Of a stretch of DNA of 31,797 nt, positions 7,777 through 15,301 are shown piece by piece. Source of the DNA: JAIVGV01 sp045807785 (GTDB lineage: Bacteria; Acidobacteriota; Blastocatellia; Pyrinomonadales; Pyrinomonadaceae); the NCBI GenBank assembly GCA_045807785.1, contig JBJMGS010000004.1, positions 1 to 31,797 of the forward strand, written 5' to 3'. The position numbers and the translations under genes are program-made. Below the pieces are notes generated by a model. It worked only from the letters and a program-made list of their open reading frames with translations, made no database searches and was not told the DNA's origin. Every line of letters begins with the position of its first letter. The stretch's first letter is position 1.

Positions 7777-8619
7777 ATGACGAATTCCTACAGGAACCAC
7801 GACGACGAGACGCGCCGGGGCGCTCGCGACGGACAGGACGGACTCAGCCCCGCGCACGGCTCGCGCCCGACCTTCGCCCCGAAGGCGAGCACGCTGAACG
7901 AGTCCAGGAAGATCGAAGGAGTTTCCTTAAACGGCTTGTTGGCTAACCGTCTGTTGAGCGCGCTCCCCGCAGAGGAGTTTGCGCCGCTCTTGTCGCACCT
8001 CGAACCCGTCTCGCTCACGGCGGGCGAAGACCTCTACAAGCTCGACGAGGAGATGCGCTACGTTTACTTCCCGGAAACGGCGGTCGTCTCGCACCTCCAC
8101 TTCCTCTCGGACGGCGGCATGACCGAAGCCGCTCTGATCGGCCGAGAGGGCATGGTCGGACTCTCCGCCGTCTTCAACTCGCCGCCGCCCGTGTACGTCA
8201 CGCAGGTCGCGCTCTCCGGCAACGCCCTGCGCGTCAGGGCGGCCACCTTCCGCCACCTCTTCGCGCTCGGCGGGGCGATCAGAAAGACGATTCTGGCTTA
8301 CGCCTGCACGCGCATGGCGCAGCTCTCGCAGCGCGTCGTCTGCAACGTGAACCACCGGCTGGAAGAGCGCCTGTGTACGTGGCTGCTGATGGTTCACGAC
8401 CGCGCCGGCGAGGATCGGTTGGCGCTGACGCACGAGCAGATCGCGCGCCACCTCGGCACACGCCGCGCCGGCGTGACGGAAGCCGCCTGCGCGCTGCGGC
8501 AGAAGAACATCATCGATTACAGCCGCGGCCAGATTCGCATCATCGACCGACAGTTCCTCGAACTCTCAGCCTGCGAATGCTACGCCTCCGTCAAAGTGAA
8601 ATTCGACGCCGTGCCCTGA
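7777..8619 (+). CDS. Crp/Fnr-family transcriptional regulator
   Basis: The product has 280 residues. An unusually long polar N-terminal tail (about 50 residues) leads into a cyclic-nucleotide-binding-type beta barrel (about 55-175, with YVYFPETAVVSHL and LIGREGMVGLSAVF). A long dimer helix and a winged helix-turn-helix at about 217-245 (LTHEQIARHLGTRRAGVTEA) follow. The usual cAMP phosphate cassette with its Arg-Ser/Thr pair is not evident, and there is no Fnr-type N-terminal cysteine cluster, so the ligand is unknown. AGGAG lies seven bases before the ATG. A later start that trims the tail is possible. It sits between a PAS protein and a degenerate receiver on the same strand. A hairpin covers its stop codon. 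Confidence 0.85.
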   Translation: MTNSYRNHDDETRRGARDGQDGLSPAHGSRPTFAPKASTLNESRKIEGVSLNGLLANRLLSALPAEEFAPLLSHLEPVSLTAGEDLYKLDEEMRYVYFPETAVVSHLHFLSDGGMTEAALIGREGMVGLSAVFNSPPPVYVTQVALSGNALRVRAATFRHLFALGGAIRKTILAYACTRMAQLSQRVVCNVNHRLEERLCTWLLMVHDRAGEDRLALTHEQIARHLGTRRAGVTEAACALRQKNIIDYSRGQIRIIDRQFLELSACECYASVKVKFDAVP

Positions 8620-8630
8620 GCACGGCGTCG
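8604..8630 (+). terminator. Hairpin overlapping the stop codon of the Crp/Fnr gene
   Basis: CGACGCCGTGC (8604-8614) pairs perfectly with GCACGGCGTCG (8620-8630) around a 5-base loop that carries most of the TGA stop. There is no T-tract after it, so it may act in mRNA 3'-end stability rather than as a classical terminator. Confidence 0.5.
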
Positions 8631-8648
8631 CCTGGATCGGGGGCGTAT

Positions 8649-8662
8649 GTACCTCAGCGTAC
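8649..8662. promoter_or_regulatory. GTAC-N6-GTAC inverted repeat upstream of the degenerate receiver
   Basis: Two GTAC half-sites separated by six bases lie 118 bases before the ATG at 8780. The same spacing recurs at 10164-10177 before the second cyanophycinase. This is a possible operator; the binding protein is unknown. Confidence 0.3.
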
Positions 8663-8779
8663 TTACTCTCAAACGCCCGCTGCTATATCATCCTACCTGG
8701 TTCTGACGTTCTCCTACTCAGCAAGTATTTCTGGTCGCGCGCCGGCAGCCGCGCGACTTATTTGCTTGGAGCCTGCACT

Positions 8780-9148
8780 ATGAATGAGACGACGGCTTCC
8801 CGCGCGAGCATCCTTCTGGTCGAAGACATCGGCTGGCTCCGCTCTTCGATGAGAAGGACGCTTGAGGGCTACGGCTTCAACGTGTTCGAGGCGTCGGACG
8901 CCGACGAAGCGATCCGCGTCGCCGCGTGCGTCCGCCCAGACCTGATCCTCACGGAAGAGCAGTTGCCGACCTTCCGCGCGCTCGAGCAGCGCGTGCGCGA
9001 GCACCCGGAGCTGTCGTCCGTGCCCATCGTCATCGTCAACCCCGACGCCGCAGAGGGGGCGCGCTACGGCGACGCCTTCGTGCTCACGGACTTCGCCCAC
9101 TTGGGGCGACTCGTCCACCACCCCGCCGACACACGCACGGACTTTTAG
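8780..9148 (+). CDS. Degenerate response-regulator receiver protein (phospho-Asp replaced by Glu)
   Basis: This is a 122-residue single receiver domain. The fold signature is clear: SILLVED at the start (Glu15/Asp16), a typical helix 1, and PDLILTEEQLP at strand 3. The phospho-acceptor aspartate is replaced by Glu59. The switch Thr/Ser is replaced by Asn87 (VIVNPD), and the conserved Lys of the usual LTKPF motif by Asp104 (VLTDF). It is therefore unlikely to be phosphorylated and may be locked in an active-like or inactive state. GGAG lies 8 bases upstream of the ATG. It is downstream of the Crp/Fnr gene and upstream of the cyanophycin genes; a regulatory link to either is only suggested by position. 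Confidence 0.8.
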   Translation: MNETTASRASILLVEDIGWLRSSMRRTLEGYGFNVFEASDADEAIRVAACVRPDLILTEEQLPTFRALEQRVREHPELSSVPIVIVNPDAAEGARYGDAFVLTDFAHLGRLVHHPADTRTDF

Positions 9149-9278
9149 CCGCACGCAATCTCTCACCGCTCACCGCGATCAGTCTCGAATCTCCTTCGCC
9201 CACGCCCGGTCTGTTCGACGCGCTTTTGCGCCGCGCCGACGGCTTGGGGCATACTGCTCGCTTGGCGGCGAAGGGGAG

Positions 9279-10103
9279 ATGAGAGAGGAAGTGGGACGCG
9301 GCGCGGTCGTCATCATCGGCGGCGCGGAAGATCGCGCGGGCGGCGCGGAGATTCTGCGCGAGTTCGTGCGCCTCGCGGGCGGCGCCGGCGCGCGCATCAG
9401 CATCGTCGCCACCGCCTCCGAGATCGCCTCGGAGATCGCCGCCGACTACACGGACGTCTTCCGCCGTCTCGGCGCGGCGCAGGTCAACGACCTTGAGATC
9501 GACGACCGCGCGGACGCCGACGGCGCGGGCACACTCGCCGCCGTCGAGCACTCGACCGGCGTCTTCTTCACGGGCGGCAACCAACTTCGCCTCACCGGCG
9601 TGCTCGGCGGGACACGGCTCGACGCGCTGCTCCACCGGATGCACGAGCGCGGGCTCGTGCTCGGCGGCACGAGCGCGGGCGCGGCGATCATGTCGCGCGT
9701 GATGATCACGGGAGGGCCTCCGGTCAGCACCCTGCGCGCCGGGAGCGTCGAGCTGAGCCCCGGCATGGAGTTCGTGCCCGGCGTCATCGTCGATCAGCAC
9801 TTCGAGGAGCGCGGGCGTTTGCGCCGCCTGCTCTCGGCGGTCGCGCAGCACCCGCACGATCTCGGTCTCGGCATCGACGAGAACACGGCGGCCATCGTCA
9901 GCGGCGGACACTTCGAGGTCGTCGGCGCGGGCGCGGTCACGGTCATCGACGCGAGCTGCCTGACGCACACGAACCTCTCGGAGTTGCAGGGCAGTCAACT
10001 GCTCGCCATTTGCGGCGTTAAAATCCACGTCCTCCCCGCCGGCTACGCGCTCAACCTGCGAGACCGCACGCCCGTCGCCCCCGCCCTCGCGCACAAGGCT
10101 TAG
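9279..10103 (+). CDS. cphB: Cyanophycinase (first copy)
   Basis: The product has 274 residues, the normal size for this serine-protease-like exopeptidase of the S51 family. It cuts cyanophycin, a poly-Asp backbone with Arg side chains, into beta-Asp-Arg dipeptides in the cytoplasm. The nucleophile Ser132 is in GGTSAGAA. The DQHF motif (172-175) and Arg178, Arg180 and Arg183 match substrate-pocket residues known from the Synechocystis enzyme, and Glu201 is in the GIDENTA motif. GGGGAG stands directly before the ATG at 9279. A second, divergent cyanophycinase follows after 161 bases, then cyanophycin synthetase. With its full pocket set this copy is the best candidate for true cyanophycin degradation. 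Confidence 0.93.
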   Translation: MREEVGRGAVVIIGGAEDRAGGAEILREFVRLAGGAGARISIVATASEIASEIAADYTDVFRRLGAAQVNDLEIDDRADADGAGTLAAVEHSTGVFFTGGNQLRLTGVLGGTRLDALLHRMHERGLVLGGTSAGAAIMSRVMITGGPPVSTLRAGSVELSPGMEFVPGVIVDQHFEERGRLRRLLSAVAQHPHDLGLGIDENTAAIVSGGHFEVVGAGAVTVIDASCLTHTNLSELQGSQLLAICGVKIHVLPAGYALNLRDRTPVAPALAHKA

Positions 10104-10163
10104 CTACCCCCTTGCCCGCGCCTCTTACGAATTTCTCACATTAGCGTTACCGCCCCGTAAGTA

Positions 10164-10177
10164 GTACGACCTCGTAC
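10164..10177. promoter_or_regulatory. GTACGA-N2-TCGTAC inverted repeat before the cyanophycin operon
   Basis: A perfect 6+6 base inverted repeat with a 2-base spacer lies between the two cyanophycinase genes. A TATAAA box at 10200-10205 follows and could be a -10 element, though no good -35 is visible. It may be an operator for the cphB2-cphA-asparaginase unit. Confidence 0.4.
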
Positions 10178-10264
10178 AGACTCGCGCCCGACCCTCGTCT
10201 ATAAAAGTTTTGCCCCCAATAATTTGATCGGCTTGACCCGACTTTTTTAACTCATTCATTAGTC

Positions 10265-11161
10265 ATGAAACTGAGCGAAGCGCGCGGCACACTCGTCGTC
10301 GTCGGCGGGGCGGAAGACAAAGAGGACGACTGCCACATCCTCAAAGAGTTCGTGCGGCTCGCGAAGGGCCCGAAGGCGCGCATCGTCGTGATGACGGTCG
10401 CGACGAGCAAGCCGGAGGAGGTCGGGCGCGAGTACAAGGCGGTCTTCCGCCGCCTCGGCGTTGACGACGCGGAAGTGGTTGACGTCTCGACGCGCGAGGA
10501 CGCGGCGCTGCCCGGCGCGCTGGAAAAGATCGGGCGCGCGACGGCGCTCTATTTCACGGGCGGCGATCAGCTCCACGTCACTTCGCTGATGGGCGGCACG
10601 CCGATGCAGGCGTTGATTCAAGAGCGGTACGAGAGGGGCTTAGTCATCGGCGGCACGAGCGCGGGCGCGGCGATGATGTCGAACTCGATGATCCTCGGCG
10701 GCGGCGGCGAAGAGAACCCGCGCGCCGAAGCCGTCAGGATCGGGCCCGGCATGGACTTCCTCATCGGCGCGATGATCGACACCCATTTTTCGCAGCGCGG
10801 GCGGCACGGTCGCCTGCTCACGGCGGTCGCTCACTACCCGCAGGATTTGGGCATAGGCGTTGACGAGAACACGGCGCTCGTCGTCAACCAGACCGAGTTC
10901 GAGGTCATCGGCGAGGGCGCGGTGACGATCATCGACGGCGGCGCAATGAGCTACACGAACCTGCCTTACGTCGGCGAGTGCGACGGGCTGGCGCTCTACG
11001 GCGTGAGCGTCCACGTGCTCCCCGCCGGGCACAAGTTCGATCTCGCGAACCGCCGACCCGTCGTCCCCGACGACGACGGCAGAGCGAAGGCGTCGAAGCG
11101 ATCAAATTCAGGGGCGACGAAGAAACAGACACGACGAACGGGACGCGCCGGGGCGCAGTAA
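10265..11161 (+). CDS. Cyanophycinase-family protein (second copy), with basic C-terminal tail
   Basis: The product has 298 residues. It shares the fold and Ser132 (GGTSAGAA) with the first copy, and keeps Asp172, His174, Arg178, Arg180 and Arg183. The pocket residue after Asp172 is Thr instead of Gln (DTHF rather than DQHF), so substrate preference may differ. After about residue 272 there is a 26-residue tail rich in Lys, Arg, Ser and Thr (for example SKRSNSG and KKQTRRTGR). The first copy lacks it. The tail may help bind an acidic polymer or granule; this is inference. The ATG at 10265 has no strong ribosome site. The gene ends 34 bases before cphA, so they are likely co-transcribed. It could also be an isoaspartyl or alpha-aspartyl peptidase of the same family. 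Confidence 0.88.
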   Translation: MKLSEARGTLVVVGGAEDKEDDCHILKEFVRLAKGPKARIVVMTVATSKPEEVGREYKAVFRRLGVDDAEVVDVSTREDAALPGALEKIGRATALYFTGGDQLHVTSLMGGTPMQALIQERYERGLVIGGTSAGAAMMSNSMILGGGGEENPRAEAVRIGPGMDFLIGAMIDTHFSQRGRHGRLLTAVAHYPQDLGIGVDENTALVVNQTEFEVIGEGAVTIIDGGAMSYTNLPYVGECDGLALYGVSVHVLPAGHKFDLANRRPVVPDDDGRAKASKRSNSGATKKQTRRTGRAGAQ

Positions 11162-11195
11162 CGAGCAAGGGCATACTCACGAACAAGGGAAAACA

Positions 11196-13979
11196 ATGAG
11201 AGTCGAAAGAATCCGTACCCTCGCGGGACCGAACGTCTATACCTACCGACCGGCGCTCCTGATGGCGCTCAACCTCGAAGACCTCGCGGAGCGCGAGAGC
11301 TGCGAGATCGAAGGCTTCAACGAGCGCCTGCTCGCGCTGCTCCCCGGCTTGCACGAGCACACCTGCGGCAGGGGCTATTCCGGCGGCTTCGTCGAGCGCC
11401 TCGACGAGGGCACTTACTTCGGTCACGTCGTCGAGCACGTTACGCTTGAGCTGACGAAGCCGGCGGGCGTGCCCGTCACGCACGGCAAGACGCGCTACGC
11501 GGGCGAGCCGGGCGTCTATAACGTCGTCGTCGAGTTCAAGGCGGAGACGGCGACGAAGTTCCTCCTGCAAGTCGCGGTCGAGCTGGTCGAGGCGCTGTTG
11601 AAGGGCGAGGAGTACCCGCTCGAAGTGAAGCTGGCGGAGGCGCGCCGCCTCGTCGCCGACTACGAGCTGGGCCCCTCGACGCGCGCCATCGTCGAAGCCG
11701 CCGAGCGCCGCAACATCCCGGTCTATCGCATCGGCACCGAGAGCCTCGTGCAGCTCGGCTACGGCAAGCACCGCCGCTTCGTGCAGGCGGCGATGAGCGA
11801 GCTGACGAGCGCGGTCGCCGTAGAGGTGGCGGGCGACAAGGATTTGACGAAGAAGATTCTCGAACAGGCGGCGATCCCCGTCCCGCGCGGGCGCGTCGTC
11901 GAGACGGAAGAGGACGCGCTCCACGCCATGCGCGAGGTCGGCACGCCGGTCGTCGTCAAGCCCCTGGACGGGCGGCAGGGCTTGGGCGTCTCGCTCAACC
12001 TCTCGACGCCCGAAGAGGTCTTGCTCGCCTTCCGCATCGCGCGCGAGTATTCACGCCTCGTCCTCGTCGAAGAACTCTACGTGGGGCGCAACTACCGCGT
12101 GCTCGTCGTCGGTGGCCGCATGGTCGCGGCGAGCGAGCGCGTGCCGTGTCACGTGACGGGTGACGGCGCGCACACGGTCAAAGAGTTGATCGAGATCGCC
12201 AACCTCGACCCGCGCCGCGGCGAGGGGCACGAGAAGCCGCTGACGCAGATCAAGGTTGACGAGATCATGCTCGCCTACCTCGCGAAGGAAGATCGCAGCC
12301 TCGACGACGTGCCCGCCGTGGGCGAGACCGTGCTCTTACTAGAGAGTATCAACCTCTCGACCGGCGGCATCGCCAGAGACGTGACCGACGAAGTCCACGA
12401 GAGCATTCGCTTCATGTGCGAGCGCGCGGCGAAGGTCGTTGGCATGGACATCTGCGGTGTCGATCTCGTCCTCGCGGACATCAGTGAGCCGGCGGGCGCG
12501 GGCGGCGGCGTCATCGAACTCAATGCCGCGCCGGGCCTGCGGATGCACGTCCACCCGAGCGAGGGGAGCGCGCGCGACGTGGGCGCGGCCATCATTGACA
12601 TGCTCTACCCCGACGGCTCGGACGGGCGCATCCCCGTCATCTCGATCACTGGCACAAACGGCAAGACGACCGTTACGCGCATGATCGGGCACGTCCTGCA
12701 GGAGTCTGGTTTGACGGTCGGGCTGACGACGACCGACGGCATCTACATCGGCGGCAACTGCGTCGTCGAGGGCGACACGACGGGTCCCGTCTCGGCGCGC
12801 ACGGCGCTCTCCGATCCGAGTGTTGACGTGGCCGTCCTGGAGACGGCGCGCGGCGGCATCACGCGGCGGGGCCTGGGCTACGACTGGTCGGACATCGGCG
12901 TGATGACGAACATTCGCCCAGACCACTTCGGGCAGGACGGCATCGAGACGCTCGACGATCTGGTTTACATCAAGTCGCTCGTGGCGGAGCGCGTGCGCGA
13001 CGGCGGCACGCTCATCCTGAACGCCGACGACGAGGAGCTGTCGCGCCTGTTGGAGATTGCGCGCGTGCGCGAGGGTGAGAAAAAGATCGTTTACTTCTCG
13101 ACGCACGAGAGCCACGTGCTGATCAGCCGCCACCTCGGCGACAACGGGACGGCTTACTTCGTGCGCGGCGGCTGGGTCGTCGAGGCGGACGGCGGCGGCG
13201 AGCGGCGCGTGCTGCAAGTCGCTTCCGTGCCCGCGACGATGAACGGGACGGCGAAGTATCAGGTGGCTAACGTGCTGGCGGCGACCGCCGCCTGTCGAGC
13301 GCACGGCGTCGAGGCGGGGCAGATCGCCTCGGCGCTCGCCACGTTCCGCAGCGCGGAGCACAACCCCGGTCGCAGCAACCTCTACCAGGTCGCTTCCGGC
13401 GGCTACGTGATGCTCGACTACGGACACAACCCGGACGCCTTCGAGGCGATCTGCCAGATGACCGCGCAGTGGCAGGGGCGGCACGTGATGGGCATCATCG
13501 GCGTGCCCGGCGACCGCGACGACGCGCTCATCGAGGCGGCTGGCCGCATCGCCGCGCGCGGCTTCAACCGTCTCGTCATCAAGGAGGACGAGGACGCGCG
13601 TGGCCGCCAGCGCGGCGCGGTGGCGAAGCTGTTGTGTCAGGCCGCCGCCAGTGAACGACCCGACCGCGAATGTCGCGTCGTGCTCGACGACACGGAGGCG
13701 CTGCTCGACGAGCTGCAACGCCTGAAGGGCGGCGACGTGATCGTCATGTTCTACGACAAGCTCGAACCGCTCTTGCGTGTGCTCGAAGGCTTCGGCGCGG
13801 TTCCGGCGGAGAAGATTGAAGGGCTGGAGACGCAGGCAACGGATTCGGTCACCGCGCCGTCTGCGCCGTCGCCCGAGACGCCGCGCGAAGACGCGCCGCA
13901 CCCGCGCGAGAACAGGCAGGTCAACTCCGGACGCAGGCGCGCGGCGACGGGGAGCCTGCAACATTACGGCATCGGGTGA
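11196..13979 (+). CDS. cphA: Cyanophycin synthetase
   Basis: The product has 927 residues, near the usual length of about 870-900 plus a C-terminal tail. It builds the nitrogen-storage polymer cyanophycin from Asp and Arg with ATP, without ribosomes. An N-terminal domain (about 1-160) is followed by an ATP-grasp domain (about 215-475, with VVVKPLDGRQGLGV and VIELNAAPGLRMH). A Mur-ligase-like domain then carries the P-loop GTNGKTT at 486-492, ETARGGI, and the LDYGHNP motif. A low-complexity Pro/Ala/Glu tail of about 55 residues ends the protein. Its stop is four bases before the asparaginase start, so the two are tightly linked. Together with the cyanophycinases it gives a make-and-break storage cycle. 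Confidence 0.97.
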   Translation: MRVERIRTLAGPNVYTYRPALLMALNLEDLAERESCEIEGFNERLLALLPGLHEHTCGRGYSGGFVERLDEGTYFGHVVEHVTLELTKPAGVPVTHGKTRYAGEPGVYNVVVEFKAETATKFLLQVAVELVEALLKGEEYPLEVKLAEARRLVADYELGPSTRAIVEAAERRNIPVYRIGTESLVQLGYGKHRRFVQAAMSELTSAVAVEVAGDKDLTKKILEQAAIPVPRGRVVETEEDALHAMREVGTPVVVKPLDGRQGLGVSLNLSTPEEVLLAFRIAREYSRLVLVEELYVGRNYRVLVVGGRMVAASERVPCHVTGDGAHTVKELIEIANLDPRRGEGHEKPLTQIKVDEIMLAYLAKEDRSLDDVPAVGETVLLLESINLSTGGIARDVTDEVHESIRFMCERAAKVVGMDICGVDLVLADISEPAGAGGGVIELNAAPGLRMHVHPSEGSARDVGAAIIDMLYPDGSDGRIPVISITGTNGKTTVTRMIGHVLQESGLTVGLTTTDGIYIGGNCVVEGDTTGPVSARTALSDPSVDVAVLETARGGITRRGLGYDWSDIGVMTNIRPDHFGQDGIETLDDLVYIKSLVAERVRDGGTLILNADDEELSRLLEIARVREGEKKIVYFSTHESHVLISRHLGDNGTAYFVRGGWVVEADGGGERRVLQVASVPATMNGTAKYQVANVLAATAACRAHGVEAGQIASALATFRSAEHNPGRSNLYQVASGGYVMLDYGHNPDAFEAICQMTAQWQGRHVMGIIGVPGDRDDALIEAAGRIAARGFNRLVIKEDEDARGRQRGAVAKLLCQAAASERPDRECRVVLDDTEALLDELQRLKGGDVIVMFYDKLEPLLRVLEGFGAVPAEKIEGLETQATDSVTAPSAPSPETPREDAPHPRENRQVNSGRRRAATGSLQHYGIG

Positions 13980-13983
13980 AAGC

Positions 13984-15165
13984 GTGACCACACTGGTTCA
14001 GGACAAAGTCGCGACGGCGGACGCGCGGACGACCGCCGCAGACGTGCCGCAGCCCGCGCCGCTCGTCAACGTGACGCGCGGCGGGATCACGGAGTCGCGC
14101 CACCGCGGCCACGTCTGCGCCGTCGACGGCGACGGCTCGGTCGTCGCCTTTCTAGGATCACCCGAAACCGTCTCGTACCTGCGCTCCTCGTCGAAGCCGC
14201 ATCAGGCGATCCCGCTCGTCGCGTCGGGCGCGGCGGATCGTTTTAATTTCACGCCGCAGGAGATCGCCATCGCCTGCGGCTCGCACAGCGGCGAGCCCGT
14301 GCACACCGAGACCGTCGCGGGGATGCTTCGTAAGATTGGACTCGACGAGTCGGCCTTGAAGTGCGGCGCGCACGAGCCCTACAGCAAGGAGACGGCGCGG
14401 GCTCTCGGCGAGCGTGGCGAGGAGCCGACCGCGCTGCACAACAACTGTTCGGGCAAGCACGCGGGGATGCTCGCCCTCGCGCTTCAACTCGGCGCGCGGG
14501 TCGAAGCGTACGACGAGCCTTCGAGCCCGGTGCAGTTAGCTATCAGCCGGATCATCGAACAGTTCTCATCAATTCCGCTTGAAGACGTGGCGGTCGGTAC
14601 GGACGGTTGCGGCGTGCCGACGTTCGGCGTCACCGTGCGCGCGATGGCGCTGATGGCCGTGCGGCTCGTCGCGCCGCTCGCGGAGTGGAACACGGCGGTG
14701 CGGGCGGCGGCGCGGCGCATCGTCGCGGCGATGACGAGTCACCCCTTGATGATCGAGGGCACGAATGAAATGGACACGGAGCTGATAACGTTGACGAAGG
14801 GGCGGCTCGTCTCGAAGGTCGGCGCGGAGGGCGTGTACACGGCGGCGGTGCTGCCGTGCGCGGAGTACCCGCGCGGGCTCGGCGTGGCGATCAAGCTGGA
14901 AGACGGCGACCGCAAGGAGCGCGCGCGCCCCGTCGCCGTCGTCGAGACGCTGCGCCAACTCGGCCTCCTGCGCGCCGCCGAACTCGACGCGCTCTCGCGC
15001 TTCGCGGGCGACACGCTCACGAACCATCGGGGTGACCGCGTCGGCGAAGTCTGCGCGGCGTTCGAGCTGCGCGACGATTACCCACCTCGCGCCGAAACTC
15101 CCGCACGGTCGAATGGGAGCAACCGCGGCTCCGCCTCGCGCCCCACGACGCAGACGCGCGGTTGA
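13984..15165 (+). CDS. L-asparaginase of the PF06089 (Rhizobium etli-type) family
   Basis: The product is 393 residues from a GTG start at 13984, four bases after cphA; the frame is open further upstream only within cphA. The family hydrolyses asparagine to aspartate and ammonia. Visible marks are the SSSKPHQ motif (Ser68-Ser70, Lys71), CGSHSGEP (Ser100/Ser102), HNNCSGKHAGML with Cys155, and DGCGVP with Cys209. These match the Ser/Lys active site and paired cysteines described for the R. etli enzyme. The C-terminal 25 residues are low complexity. In the cyanophycin operon it may supply aspartate for polymer synthesis. Alternatively it might take the place of the missing isoaspartyl dipeptidase; that second role is speculative. 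Confidence 0.88.
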   Translation: MTTLVQDKVATADARTTAADVPQPAPLVNVTRGGITESRHRGHVCAVDGDGSVVAFLGSPETVSYLRSSSKPHQAIPLVASGAADRFNFTPQEIAIACGSHSGEPVHTETVAGMLRKIGLDESALKCGAHEPYSKETARALGERGEEPTALHNNCSGKHAGMLALALQLGARVEAYDEPSSPVQLAISRIIEQFSSIPLEDVAVGTDGCGVPTFGVTVRAMALMAVRLVAPLAEWNTAVRAAARRIVAAMTSHPLMIEGTNEMDTELITLTKGRLVSKVGAEGVYTAAVLPCAEYPRGLGVAIKLEDGDRKERARPVAVVETLRQLGLLRAAELDALSRFAGDTLTNHRGDRVGEVCAAFELRDDYPPRAETPARSNGSNRGSASRPTTQTRG

Positions 15166-15223
15166 CGTGCGTGCGCCTCCGCGGGCGGCGTCTCTCTGGC
15201 GACTCGCCTGTGCCTTGCCTGCC

Positions 15224-15252
15224 GTGGCAGCGCGGGTCTCTTTTGTTATACT
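15224..15252 (+). promoter_or_regulatory. Candidate sigma-70 promoter of the polygalacturonase gene
   Basis: GTGGCA (15224-15229) and TATACT (15247-15252) are spaced by 17 bases, 50 bases upstream of the ATG at 15302. The -10 matches the consensus at five of six bases, the -35 at four. Confidence 0.45.
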
Positions 15253-15301
15253 CAACCTCATTCCGTCATATAAAAATTTTGCACATGAGGTGAAAGCTTC
15301 T

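Noticed and set aside
10200..10264. TTGACC at 10233 as -35 of a promoter for the second cyanophycinase
   Set aside because: A -10 at correct spacing would fall on the start codon and has poor sequence.
12339..13991. 550-codon open frame antisense to cphA
   Set aside because: Same kind of shadow; the sense strand has unmistakable cyanophycin synthetase motifs.
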